Shown here in pieces: positions 8,606 to 22,760 of a DNA stretch of 64,000 nt. Source of the DNA: DASWJZ01 sp963720705 (GTDB lineage: Bacteria > Pseudomonadota > Alphaproteobacteria > Rhizobiales > Afifellaceae). The first letter of the stretch is position 1. Each line of letters starts with the position of its first letter. The position numbers were made by a program, and so were the translations under genes. Where the stretch lies: assembly GCA_963720705.1 (NCBI GenBank), contig CAVRGJ010000001.1:1-64000 (forward strand), given 5' to 3'. The notes beneath the pieces were generated by a model. It was not told where the DNA came from, searched no databases, and saw only the letters and a program-made list of their open reading frames with translations.

Positions 8606-11600
8606 ATGCGACTCGTCCTCGCCGCTCTCAGCCGTCCGGTCACCGTCGTGGTGGCGCTCGTCGCCATCGCGCTCTGCGCCGTGCTCGCGATCGCAACGCA
8701 TGCCGGTCGACATCTTCCCGCAGGTGGGCGACCCGGCCATCTACGTCGCCCAGCCCTACGGCGGCATGGATCCCGCGCAGATGGAAGGCTACCTCACTTA
8801 CTACTACGAGTATCACTTCCTCTACATCACCGGCATCGATCACGTCGAAAGCAAGAGCATCCAGGGCGCCGCGCTCATGAAGCTGGTCTTTCACGAGGGC
8901 ACCAACATGAGCCAGGCGATGGCGGAGACCGTGGGCTATGTGAACCGCGCGCGCGTCCTTCATGCCGCCCGGGCACCGTGCCGCCCTTCATCACGCGCTT
9001 CGACGCCGGCAGCGTGGCGGTCGGCCAGCTGGTCTTCAGCAGCGCCGACGCACACGCAGGGCGAGATGCAGGATTTCGCCCTCAACCGCGTGCGGCCGCT
9101 GTTCGCGACCCTGCCCGGCGTCTCCGCGCCGCCGCCCTTCGGCGGCAACCAGCGCACCATCGTCATCACCCTGAATCCCGACAAGCTGCAGCCAGTATCG
9201 GCATCTCGCCCGACGAGGCCATCGCCGCGGTCAGCAAGTCCACGCCTGGTCATGCCCTCCGGCAACATGTGCGACCGGCACGATCGAATCGCATCGCCCG
9301 CACCAACGCCGCGCTCGGCGGCAATCTGCCCGAACTCCTGAGCACTCCCATCCGTCCCGGTCTCCGGCACCACCGTCTACCTGCGCGACATCGGCACCAT
9401 CGAAAACGGCACCGACCTGGTCACCGCCTACGCCCACGTCAACGGCAAGCGCACCGTCTACATCCCCGTCACCAAGCGCGCCGACGCCTCCACGCTCGCC
9501 GTGATCAACGCCGTCAAGGCGGCGCATTCCCGAGTTCAAGAAGGCGGTGCCCGACGACGTCGATGTGCGCCTGGAATTCGACCAGTCGCCCTACGTCACG
9601 CAACTCCATCCGCGGCCTGGTGAACGAAGGGCTGCTCGGCGCCGCTCCTCACCGGCCTGATGGTGCTGATCTTCCTGCGCGACTGGCGCAGCGCCCTGAT
9701 CGTGGTCCTCAACATCCCGTTCGCGCTGCTGGCCGCCGTGATTCTGCTCTGGGCCACCGGGCAGACCATCAACATCATGACCCTCGGCGGCCTGGCGCTC
9801 GCCGTCGGCGTGCTGGTGGACGAAGCCACCGTCGAGATCGAGAACATCCACACCCGCATGCTGCCCGGCGTCTCGCGCGCCCGCGCCGTCGTGGAGGCCT
9901 GCCGCCGAACTGCCATGGCGCGCCTGCTTTCGATGTTCTGCATCCTGGCCGTCTTCGTGCCGTCGTTCTTCATGGTCGGGCGTGGCGCGGCAGTTGTTCG
10001 TCCCGCTCTCGCTGGCGGTGGGCTTCTCGATGATCGCGTCCTATCTGCTGTCGAGCAGCCTGGTGCCGGTCTTCTCCACCTGGCTGATGCAGGAAGGCCA
10101 TCGCGGCGAGGAGCGGCGAAGGCTTCTTCGGCTGCCTTCGCTCGCTTCTACTGCGCTATCTCGGAATCGTGCTGCGCTTGCGCTGGCCGCTGGCGCTCGC
10201 TCTATCTCGGCGGCGTCCAGCGCGGCTCCTCTGCGCTCCTGCTCCGCGCATCGGCACCGAAATCTTTCCCGACGCCAACGCGCCGCCTGCTGCGCATCCG
10301 CCTGCGCGCCCCCGCCGGCACCCGCGTCGAAGAGACCGAGCGCAACGTCCTGCGCGCCCTGGACGTCATCCGCGACGAAGTCGGCGCCGAGCAACATCGC
10401 CATCACCAGCGATTTCGTCGGCGTCGTGCCCTCCAGCTATCCGGTCGACCTGATCCACCTGTTCACCAGCGGCCCGCAGGAAGCCATCATCCAGGTTGCG
10501 CTCAAGCCCGAAGCCCCGCGCGGCGAAGCCCTGCGCGAGCGGCTGCGCGCAGCGCTCTCGCCGCGAGCTGCCCGACGTCGCAGGTCTCCTTCGAAGCCGG
10601 CGACATCGTCAGCCAGGTGATGAGCTTCGGCTCGCCCACCCCGATCGAAGTGGCCGTGCAGGGCGTCAGCCTCGCCGACGACTACGCCTACGCCGCCAAA
10701 GGTGCGCGCCGAACTGGCCAAGCTGCCCTTCCTGCGCGACCTGCAGTACGCGCAGGAACTCAACTACCCCACCCTCGACATCACCATCGACCGCGAGCGC
10801 GCCGGGCAGTTCGGACTCACGCATGGCGGACGTGTCGCGCTCCGTGGTGCCCGCCACTTCGTCGTCGCGCTTCACGCAGCCCAACTACTGGCGCGATCCC
10901 AATTCCGGCAACGCCTTCCAGATTCAGGTGCAGCTGCCGCAGAATCGGATGCAGGGCGTCGCCGAACTGGGCGACCTGCCCGTCATGCAGCGACGGGCGC
11001 CCGCGAACCGCTGCTCGACGACGTCGCCGCGATCAAGCCCGGCACCATGCCCGGCATGATCGAGCGCTACAACGGCCAGCGCGTGGTCAGCCTCACCGCC
11101 AACATCCACGGCATCACGCTGGGCGAAGCCGCGCACGCAGCTGAACACGCGCCATCGCGCGCGCCGGCACGCCGCCGAGAGGCGTGAGCGTGACGCTGCC
11201 GCGGCCAGATTCCGCCGCTCGAGCAGACGATCTCCGGACTGCGCACCGGCCTGCTGCTTGCCGTGCTGGCCATCTTCCTGCTGCTGGCCGCCAATTTCCA
11301 ATCGATGCGCCTGGCCCTGGCCATCGTGCTCACGATTCCCGCCGTGCTGTGCGGCGTGCTGCTGATGCTGCGCGCTGACCGCCACCACGCTCAACGTGCA
11401 GTCCTTCATGGGCGCGATCATGGCGATCGGAATCGCGGTCGCCAATTCGATTCTGCTGGTGACCTTCGCCGAGCATGCGCGGCACGCGGGCGTGCCGCTC
11501 TTCGATGCGGCGCGCGAGGGCGCCAGCGGCCGCCTGCGCGCCATCCTCATGACCGCCGCGGCCATGATCTCCGGCATGCTGCCGATGGCGATCGGCTTCG

Positions 11601-11784
11601 GCGAAGGCGGCGGCGCAGACCGCGCCGCTGGCCCGCGCCGTCATCGGCGGACTGATCGTTTCCACATTCGCCACGCTCACCATTCTGCCCTCGCATCTAC
11701 GCCATCCTGCAGAGCAGGGCGTCCGTCACTTCGCCATCGCTGAACCCGATGGATCCCGGGAGCAGGTACTATGATGCAACTTAG
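8606..11784 (+). CDS. RND efflux pump inner-membrane subunit, HAE1/AcrB-like (frameshifted)
   Basis: Proton-driven pump of about 1,055 residues, the usual length of the AcrB class. It opens MRLVLAALSRPVTVVVALVA (first membrane helix), then MPVDIFPQVGDPAIYVAQPY of the porter domain. TM4 carries LGGLALAVGVLVDEATVEIE, where AcrB has the Asp-Asp pair; the second Asp is Glu here. TM10 reads AIMAIGIAVANSILLVTF, so the AcrB relay Lys is replaced. The C-terminal half repeats the porter and membrane layout (GTRVEETERNVLRALD; FLLLAANFQSMRLALAIVL; GGLIVSTFATLTILPS). About twelve single-base breaks are inferred. An ATG at 8606 or a GTG at 8594 could start it. It works with the flanking TolC and adaptor proteins. 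Confidence 0.8.
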
Positions 11785-11797
11785 TAGGGCGGTCCTC

Positions 11798-11862
11798 CTG
11801 CGAAACGTTCCGCAGAGCCATGTGGGGCAGGATCGCATCCTGCGGCGGGTTGGCAACCCGCC
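11798..11862. repeat. Cluster of three intergenic hairpins
   Basis: A near-palindrome (CTGCGAAACGTTCCGCAG, 11798-11815) precedes two abutting perfect hairpins: GCAGGAT-CGC-ATCCTGC (11827-11843) and GGCGGGTT-GGC-AACCCGCC (11844-11862). There is no T-run, so it is not a simple terminator. It looks like a REP-type intergenic repeat placed between the pump and adaptor genes. Confidence 0.6.
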
Positions 11863-11945
11863 TCTCGCGCAGGTCCCAGCCAACCGCCGCGCAGCCTCGC
11901 AGGTCGTGAAGGCGCCTCAGAGGCGGGAGAACACCCCTACTCCTC

Positions 11946-12992
11946 TTGTTCTCCGCGGCCGCATTCGCGCAGGCTCCCGAACTCGTGCCGGTCGTCTCCA
12001 AGCCTCTCTCGCGCACCGCGGACCTGCCCGGCGAATTCGAGCCCTACCAGATGACGGCGCTGCACGCCCGCGTCGCGGGCTTCGTGGAGAGAGTCCTGGT
12101 GGACCGCGGCAGCGCCGTCAAGCAGGGCCAACTGCTCGCCGAACTCAGCGCGCCGGAGATGGCCGCCAGGATCGCCGAAGCGGCGGCGCGCGTGCCGGCC
12201 GCCGAAAGCGATCGCCTACAGGCGGAGGCCCAGCTCGCCGCCGCGCAGATCACGCTCGAGCACCTGCGGAAGGCCGCGGAAACCCCCGGCGCCATCGCCG
12301 GCAACGAAGTCGCGCTCGCCGAAAAACAGGTGGACGCAGCGCGTGCTCTCGTCGCTTCGCGGCATCAGGCCATCGGCGTCGCGCAGGCCGCCGTGAAGGC
12401 CCTGGAGACCCTCCAGGAATACCTGAAGATCACCGCGCCCTTCGATGGCGTAATCACCGACCGTCTGGTGCATCCCGGCGCGCTGGTCGGCCCCGGCGCC
12501 GATACCGCGCTCCTCGTGATCCAGCAGGTGTCCCGCCTGCGCCTGGCCGTCGCCGTGCCGGAGACCGACATCGGCGGCATCGCCACCGGCGCCAAAGTGG
12601 AGTTCACCGTGCCAGCCTTTCCCGGCCGCGTCTACTCCGGCACCGTCGCGCGCCTCGCCCACGCGCTCGACCCCAAGACGCGCACCATGCCCGTCGAACT
12701 CGACGTGCAGAATCGCGATGGCTCGCTCGCGCCGGGCATGTATCCCAGCGTGAAATGGCCGGTGCGCCGCGGCCGCGCATCGCTCCTGGTGCCGAAGACC
12801 AGCGTGGTGACCACCGCCGAGCGCACCTTCGTGGTCCGCGCGCGCGACGGCAAGGCCGAATGGGTCGACGTCCGGAAGGGCGTGGCCGACGGCGACAACA
12901 TAGAGGTCATGGGCAACCTCCAGCCCGGTGACAAAGTCGTCAAACGCACTACCGACGAACTGCGCGACGGCGCACCCCTGCCGGCGAAGTAG
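11946..12992 (+). CDS. Periplasmic adaptor (membrane fusion) protein of the RND pump
   Basis: Open frame of 348 residues that links the RND pump to the TolC channel. Recognised parts are a signal-peptide remnant LLLLFSAAAFAQAPE, a barrel-sandwich half ALHARVAGFVERVLVDRGSA (about residues 33-52), an alanine-rich coiled coil (about 75-160), the second half ITAPFDGVITDRLVHPGALV (about 165-184) and a beta-barrel PETDIGGIATGAKVEF. Given from a TTG inside the signal sequence. The true start is probably a little upstream, for example the GTG at 11906 across one indel, because the hydrophobic stretch extends upstream and an in-frame stop lies at 11907. Last gene of the padR operon. Confidence 0.8.
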   Translation: MFSAAAFAQAPELVPVVSKPLSRTADLPGEFEPYQMTALHARVAGFVERVLVDRGSAVKQGQLLAELSAPEMAARIAEAAARVPAAESDRLQAEAQLAAAQITLEHLRKAAETPGAIAGNEVALAEKQVDAARALVASRHQAIGVAQAAVKALETLQEYLKITAPFDGVITDRLVHPGALVGPGADTALLVIQQVSRLRLAVAVPETDIGGIATGAKVEFTVPAFPGRVYSGTVARLAHALDPKTRTMPVELDVQNRDGSLAPGMYPSVKWPVRRGRASLLVPKTSVVTTAERTFVVRARDGKAEWVDVRKGVADGDNIEVMGNLQPGDKVVKRTTDELRDGAPLPAK

Positions 12993-13015
12993 AGGTCAAC
13001 TGGGGGCAGATTCGG

Positions 13016-13037
13016 ACCATGGTATTGGACTATGGTA
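13016..13037 (+). promoter_or_regulatory. Possible operator of the toxin-antitoxin pair
   Basis: The palindrome ACCATGGT (13016-13023) overlaps the first of two direct ATGGTA repeats (13019-13024 and 13032-13037, 13 bp apart) 11 bp before the antitoxin start. Phd-type antitoxins usually repress their own promoter through such sites; the role here is inferred from position only. Confidence 0.3.
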
Positions 13038-13047
13038 CAAGTTGAAT

Positions 13048-13284
13048 ATGCGGGAGATCGCGATTTCCAAGTTCAAGGCAACGTGTTTGGCCGTCCTGGA
13101 GGACGTGCGGCGCACTGGCGCACCTGTACGGGTCACAAGATTCGGACGTCCGGTAGCCGAGGTGGTGCCGGCTAGTCCGGAAAAGGTGTCTTCCTGGCTG
13201 GGGTGTGCAAAAGACTCCATTGAGATCTCCGGTGACATCACCGAACCTGTCGGAGCATTCAGTCGCTGGACAGTTCGAAAATGA
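13048..13284 (+). CDS. Phd/YefM-family antitoxin
   Basis: A 78-residue intact protein. The N-terminus MREIAISKFKATCLAVLEDV followed by VRVTRFGRPVAEVVP is the DNA-binding Phd fold (strand-helix-strand with a conserved GRPVA segment). The C-terminal tail (SSWLGCAKDSIEISGDITEP) resembles the toxin-binding part of PIN-associated antitoxins. The start is the ATG closest to the Phd fold; the frame stays open upstream but without family similarity. Overlaps the toxin gene by ATGA, as is typical for translationally coupled pairs. Confidence 0.85.
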   Translation: MREIAISKFKATCLAVLEDVRRTGAPVRVTRFGRPVAEVVPASPEKVSSWLGCAKDSIEISGDITEPVGAFSRWTVRK

Positions 13285-13678
13285 AGTTGCTCCTCGATAC
13301 CCACATCTGGATCTGGGCACTTCATAGCCCTGAGAAACTCGGCCGAAGAGTCCGGCGCGAACTCCATCGAGCCGGCAACGAACTGTATCTATCGCCGGTG
13401 TCGATTTGGGAAGCGCATCAGCCTCGGTAAGGCGAAAACGCCTTCGCGTACGGCAGGGCTTTTCGCAATGGCTCGATGACGTGATGGCCCAGGTTCCACT
13501 CCGCGAAGCGCCGTTCACTTTTGCGGTCGCCAGGGACGCTTCGAGAATCGAACTTCCCCAATCCGATCTCGGAGACATCTTTCTGGCCGCCACCGCCTTG
13601 GCCTTCGACCTCACGTTGGTGACCACCGACTCCCAACTGCTGGACTGCTCATGGCTGAAGACCCTTCCAAACCATTGA
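13281..13678 (+). CDS. PIN-domain toxin, VapC-type (one frameshift)
   Basis: About 132 residues. The N-terminus MKLLLDTHIWIWALHSPEKL has the first catalytic Asp of a PIN RNase, LSPVSIWEA carries the conserved Glu, and the C-terminal DIFLAATALAFDLTLVTTDS brings the remaining acidic residues, so the Mg-dependent RNase site looks complete. An indel near 13415 (GAAGCGCATCAGC) splits the frame after IWEA; the continuation ISLGK is in another frame. The start codon overlaps the antitoxin stop (ATGA). It should cleave RNA when not bound by its antitoxin; the target cannot be told from sequence. Confidence 0.8.
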
Positions 13679-13931
13679 GCTCTCCACCGTCCCCGCGTTT
13701 GCCCCAGACTCCGCGCCGTAGACTTCCAGTTCCAGCGGTCTCGCCAGTAAAGGCGTTTTCCTGCCGCTAGCGGAAAAAACAACCATTGGTCGGTGGGCAC
13801 CTTGTCGTCAAATCCGATTGCATCGTGCGAGGGCAGAACCTCGGTGAGGACAATGGTCCGATGAGAGAATGGTTCCAAGAGGCGCCTCCGCCGGAGGGCG
13901 AGCCGTGAACCCGGAGAAATTACTCCCCACG

Positions 13932-15338
13932 TCACCCCCGCAAATACCGATCGATCCCCTCCGCCGCCTTGCGGCCTTCGGCGATCGCCCAGACCACCAG
14001 CGACTGGCCGCGGCGCATGTCGCCGGCCGCGAAGACGCCGGGCACCGACGTCATGTAGTTCTCGTCCGCTGGCGACGTTGCCGCGCGGGTCGAGCTCCAC
14101 GCCGAGCTGCTCGATCATGCCGTTCCTCACCGGGCCCAGTGAAGCCCATGGCCAGCAGCACCAGGTCGGCATCCAGGGTGAACTCGGTGCCCGGGATCGG
14201 CTCGAACTTCGGCGGCGGGCCGACGCGCACGCCGTGCAGCTGCTTCACGTTGCCGTTCTCATCGCCGGTGAAGCTGACGCGTGGTGACGCTCCAGTCGCG
14301 CATGCCGCCCTCTTCGTGCGAGCTTTCGATGCGCAGCTGCATGCGGCCAGAGCGGCCACGGCGTTGACGGCGACGCGCGTGTCCGGCGGCTTGGGCAGGA
14401 GTTCGAACTGGTGCACGCGAGCGCGCCTTCTGGCGGTGGCTGGTGCCCAGGCAATCGGCGCCGGTGTCGCCGCCGCCGATGATGACCACGCGCTTGCCGG
14501 TGGCCAGGATCTGCGTTCGGCGACCGTGTCGCCTTCGCAGCGCGCGGTTCTGCTGCGGCAGAAACTCCATGGCGAAGTGAATGCCCTTCAGCTCGCGGCC
14601 CGGGCACGTTCAGGTCGCGCGGCTGCTCCGCGCCGCCCGGCCAGCAGGATGGCGTCGAAGTCGCTGGCGCAGATCCTCCACCGGGACGTTGCCGCCCACG
14701 TGCGCGTTGGTCTCGAACTTCACGCCCTCGCCGCGCATCTGCTCCAGGCGGCGGTCGATGAGGTGCTTCTCCATCTTGAAATTCGGAATGCCGTAGCGCA
14801 GCAGGCCGCCGATGCGGTCGTTCTTTTCGAACACCGTGACGTCGTGTCCGGCGCGCGCCAGTTGCTGCGCGGCGGCCAGGCCCGCCGGGCCCGAACCGAC
14901 CACGGCCACGCGCTTGCCGGTGCGCACCTCGGGCGGCTCGGGCCGGATCCAGCCCTCTTCGAAGGCGCGGTCGATGATGGTCTTTTCGATCTGCTTGATG
15001 GTGACCGGCGGCTCGTTGATGCCGAGCACGCAGGCGGCTTCGCACGGCGCGGGGCAGATGCGGCCGGTGAACTCGGGGAAATTGTTGGTGGCGTGCAGAC
15101 TGGCGGATGGCTTCCTGCCAGCGGCCGCGGTAGACCAGGTCGTTCCAGTCGGGAATGAGGTTGTTGAGCGGGCAGCCGGTGTGGCAGAAGGGCACGCCGC
15201 AATCCATGCAGCGCGCGCCCTGCGTCCGCACGCTTGTCCTCCGGGAACGGCTGGTAGATCTCGAACCAGTCGTTGATGCGCTCGGCGACCGGGCGCCGCT
15301 GCGGCAGCTCGCGCGTGTATTCCATGAAGCCGGTGACT

Positions 15339-15346
<8 letters not shown>
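13932..15346 (-). CDS. gltD: Glutamate synthase small subunit (frameshifted)
   Basis: FAD/NADPH-binding beta subunit of glutamate synthase, about 471 residues, which passes electrons to GltB. Seen in order: start MGKVTGFMEYTRELPQRRPV; cysteine clusters CMDCGVPFCHTGCPLNN and a second Cys-rich segment near 15040 for the [4Fe-4S] centres; a dinucleotide fold KRVAVVGSGPAGLAAAQQLA with the tail GHDVTVFEKNDRIGG; RYGIPNFKMEK; a second nucleotide fold VVIIGGGDTGADCLGTS; and the C-terminal FAAGDMRRGQSLVVWAIAEG. At least eight indels break the frame. Its ATG lies within the last bases of gltB (ATGGGTAA), so the two are translationally coupled. Confidence 0.9.
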
Positions 15347-19940
<4,594 letters not shown>

Positions 19941-20059
19941 GGTGTTTCTGCCGGGGAAGCCCGCCTTCGGAGGGTAATCCGGTGGCGGCTTCGTTCCAAT
20001 ACGGTGGTCGCCTTGGATTATAGTGTACCAGCGCCCCTACTATTAGGCAACAGGAAAAT

Positions 20060-20074
20060 ATTCTCCATGTGAAT
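20060..20074. promoter_or_regulatory. Candidate LysR-type binding site upstream of gltB
   Basis: An interrupted palindrome ATTC-N7-GAAT fits the T-N11-A rule of LysR-type regulators. It lies in the AT-rich 173-bp gap between the divergent gltB and LysR starts, about 120 bp from gltB and 40 bp from the regulator. Binding is inferred, not shown. Confidence 0.4.
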
Positions 20075-20113
20075 TAGCAGAATGCTTATGATAGGCTGAG
20101 CTCGGTGGCGTTC

Positions 20114-21011
20114 GTGGGAGCTGAGGCTTTTCAAAGAGATAGCGTCCACCCGGAGCATGAGCAAGGGGGCGGCGCACTGCGGCGTCAGCCAGTCGGCAGC
20201 TAGCCAGCACGTGCAGGAGGTGGAACGTCGCCTCGGGGCTGACCCTGCTCGACCGCAGCAAGCGGCCCTTGGAACTGACCGCCGCCGGGCAGCATTATGC
20301 CGAGTATCTGCCGCGACGTGCTGCGGCGCGAGGAGGAGTTGTCCGCTGGCGCTGGAAGCGCTGAAGGGCGGAGTCGAGCGGGACGTGCGCGTGGCTTCGA
20401 TCTACTCCGTCGGGCTGTCGCGAAATGAGCCGCCTGCAGGAGGAGTTCGCGCGAACGATATCCCGGCGCGCAGCTCGAAGTGGAATACATGCGGCCGGAG
20501 AAGGTTTACGAGGCGGTGCGCAACGACGCGGCCGACCTCGGGCTGGTGAGCTATCCGGAAGCCGAGCCGGGAAATCGCGGCCATTCCGCTGGCGCGACGA
20601 GGAGATGCAGGTGGCGGCGCCGCCCGGCGCATCCGCTGGCGTCGCGCGCGCGAGATGCTGGTCCCGGCCGACCTGAACGGGCAGGACTTCATCGGCTTCG
20701 ACGAAGACCTGTCGATCCGCCGCGAACTGGACCGCTTCCTGCGCGCGCAGGGCGTCGAAGTGCAGCTGGCGATGCACTTCGACAATATCCAGATGATCAA
20801 GGAAGCGGTGGCGCTGGGGCAGGGCATCAGCATTCTGCCGGCCCGCACCATGCAGGCCGAGATCGCGCAGGGGCGCCTGGTGGCGGTCCGGCTGAACGCG
20901 CCGGGCCTGGTGCGGCCGGTGGGGATCGTGCACCGCAGGCGCAAGAAACTCAACCGCGCCACCGACGCGCTGCTGGGGATGCTGGTGGCCTCGCGCACAG
21001 TAGCGGACTAG
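20114..21011 (+). CDS. LysR-family transcriptional regulator divergent from gltBD
   Basis: About 298 residues, the normal LysR length. The N-terminal helix-turn-helix reads LRLFKEIAS, KGAAHCGVSQSAASQHVQEV, then LLDRSKRPLELTAAG. The effector-binding half includes LEVEYMRPEKVYEAVRNDA, QDFIGFDEDLSIRRELDRFL and IKEAVALGQGISILPARTM. The first third is split by several indels; the last 120 residues are open. The start is uncertain: the GTG at 20114 reaches the helix-turn-helix across one indel. Its position divergent from gltB matches gltC of Bacillus, a LysR activator of glutamate synthase, so control of gltBD is the likeliest role. Confidence 0.75.
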
Positions 21012-21063
21012 TCCGCGATCGACCGAAGCCAAATCGAAAAGCGAGCCCTCGCCAGGGGCCGAA

Positions 21064-21097
21064 CCCCAATCAGAGCCACGACTGTCAGGGAGTGGTC
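21064..21097 (+). repeat. Dispersed intergenic repeat, copy A
   Basis: CCCCAATCAGAGCCACGAC then TGTCAGGGAGTGGTC. It is followed by TTCGACAATCTGA, also shared with copy B. It lies between two convergent gene ends. Confidence 0.7.
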
Positions 21098-21113
21098 TTC
21101 GACAATCTGACCC

Positions 21114-21890
21114 CTACTTTCGATCCCACGACAACTTCAATCGCTCCTGCCCATCGGTCGCCTCCAGCGACACGCTCTCCACTTGCTGCTTGCGATCCAC
21201 GGTGATCCACATCGGACCCCGCAGGCGGTGATCCTCCGACATCGTATCGGCCTTCAATTTGCCGTTTTCGCTGGCCAGCACCTGTCCGGTGAACATCAGC
21301 GGCCGGCCGTGCTCACAGCGGAACCAGATCGCCACCTTGCCCGCGCGATCGATTTCCATAGTCACCTGCAAGAGCGGCACCCTATCGCGGCCTTCGGTCA
21401 CCGCCACGCCGCGGCCGTTGCCCGTGAAACTGAGCGCATTGTTCCAACTGAAGCCGGGTCCCGCCGGCGGCTTGTCGAAGGCGTAACTCTTGGTCGCCCA
21501 GCTCAGCCGGAAATGATAACGTCCCGCGCCGCCCGCGCTGTCCCGTATATGCACCACCGCGCCGAATCCGTTCCGCTTTTCCGGCTCTTCCACCAGCCGG
21601 ATCTCGCCGCGCCGGTCCATCACTTCGAAACGAAAGCCCCGCACATCGGCGCTGGGGAGCGGCACATTGCACTCGCTGCCGTCATCACGCGCGTTCTGGC
21701 CGGAGAGCGTACGCACTTCGACGCGGTCCTTGCGCACCGTGACCTCGACCTCTCCGTCCACCTGCAGGCGGATATCGCACTGCCCTTTGCCGGCCGGCAC
21801 ATCGTTCCGCGTCATCTGCCGCGCCTGAAAACGCGTCCCCGCCATTGCCGGCATGCACACGCCGAGCATTACGAACCAGGCGACCTTCAT
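21114..21890 (-). CDS. Secreted hypothetical protein
   Basis: Intact protein of 258 residues that I do not recognise. MKVAWFVMLGVCMPAMAG is a clear Sec signal peptide. The rest is beta-strand-rich and alternates charged and hydrophobic residues (VDGEVEVTVRKDRVEVRTLS; RYHFRLSWATKSYAF; KVAIWFRCEHGRPLMFTG), as in a lipocalin- or jelly-roll-like periplasmic protein. There are no catalytic motifs; two Cys (in GQCDI and SECNV) could form a disulfide. Gene ends are convergent with the LysR gene. Confidence 0.7.
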   Translation of the reverse strand: MKVAWFVMLGVCMPAMAGTRFQARQMTRNDVPAGKGQCDIRLQVDGEVEVTVRKDRVEVRTLSGQNARDDGSECNVPLPSADVRGFRFEVMDRRGEIRLVEEPEKRNGFGAVVHIRDSAGGAGRYHFRLSWATKSYAFDKPPAGPGFSWNNALSFTGNGRGVAVTEGRDRVPLLQVTMEIDRAGKVAIWFRCEHGRPLMFTGQVLASENGKLKADTMSEDHRLRGPMWITVDRKQQVESVSLEATDGQERLKLSWDRK

Positions 21891-21964
21891 ACGTCCTAGA
21901 ATAGCGTGCTGCCCGCCGAAGCACCTCCTGCCCGCCGCCTATCTAATGATAGGCTGGAGAAACC

Positions 21965-22093
21965 ATGAGCGACGGCCGCGAGGAACGCGAGGAAATGGAG
22001 AAGCGCCGCGAGCAGGAACGCCGCGAGGACCGCGACGATCGCGTCGACCGCGACGCCTCCGATCCGTGGGAACCTGAGCGCGTCGATTCCTAG
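21965..22093 (+). CDS. Small highly charged protein, 42 residues
   Basis: A short open frame starting MSDGREEREEMEKRREQERR and ending EPERVDS. It is almost entirely Glu, Arg and Asp and is predicted to be one charged helix. A GGAG ribosome site lies 7 bp before the ATG, and the stop is five bases before the next gene start, so co-translation with the VOC protein is likely. No known family; function unknown. Confidence 0.5.
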   Translation: MSDGREEREEMEKRREQERREDRDDRVDRDASDPWEPERVDS

Positions 22094-22097
22094 CCCT

Positions 22098-22605
22098 ATG
22101 CCCAAAATCATCCACACCCGAGCCACCCGCCGCGCAGCCATTAAGGCCATCGCTGCCGGCGCCGTCCCGCTCGCCGCTCAGACCGGCAAGCCTCCCGCGC
22201 CACAACCTGCCGCGGCGAAACAGCGGAACATGGAATCTCGGCGCCTTTTCCGTCAGCCTCGCCGTCAAGGACATCGCGGCTTCCAGGGCATTCTACGAGA
22301 AGTTCGGTTTCAAGGCCTTCGTGCGGCGATGCCAGCCAAGAACTGGCTGATCATGAAGAACGGCGACCACGTGATCGGTCTATTCCATGGCATGTTCGAG
22401 AAGAACATCCTCACCTTCAACCCCGGCTGGGACAGCAATGCCCAAAAGCTCCCCGCATTCACCGACGTGCGCGAACTCCAGCGCCAGTTGAAGGCGCAGG
22501 GTGTCAAGATGCAAACCGAGGCCGACGAGGCCACCACGCGGACCGGCCAGCTTCATCGCCGTGGACCCCGACGGGAACCCGATCCTCTTCGATCAGCACG
22601 TCTGA
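22098..22605 (+). CDS. VOC (glyoxalase/bleomycin-resistance) protein with export signal (frameshifted)
   Basis: About 168 residues. The N-terminus RATRRAAIKAIAAGAVPLAA looks like a Tat-type or Sec export signal. The VOC fold then shows as GAFSVSLAVKDIAASRAFYE, KFGFKAF, NWLIMKNGDHVIGLF, and ends FIAVDPDGNPILFDQHV, the common VOC finish. Indels near 22225, 22330 and 22547 break the frame. The segment with KNILTFNPGWD resembles acidobacterial and other predicted lactoylglutathione-lyase-like proteins, but metal ligands cannot be assigned with confidence. Substrate unknown. Confidence 0.65.
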
Positions 22606-22760
22606 CCGCCGTCCGGACAAATCATCGCGACGCCCGGGTAACGGAGTTTCCCCATCCCCGCTGCACAATCAGTCTTGAAGGGACTCGCAAATTGCCATCC
22701 GCGAGTCGCCAGGCCCGTCCGGGAGGGCAAAAGCGAAATCCCGGGGAAGGGGAAACGATC

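Noticed and set aside
13690..13900. Minus-strand open stretch between the toxin and gltD
   Set aside because: Reads without stop (e.g. KRLYWRDRWNW) but has no start, no ribosome site and no family I recognise; it may be a relic.
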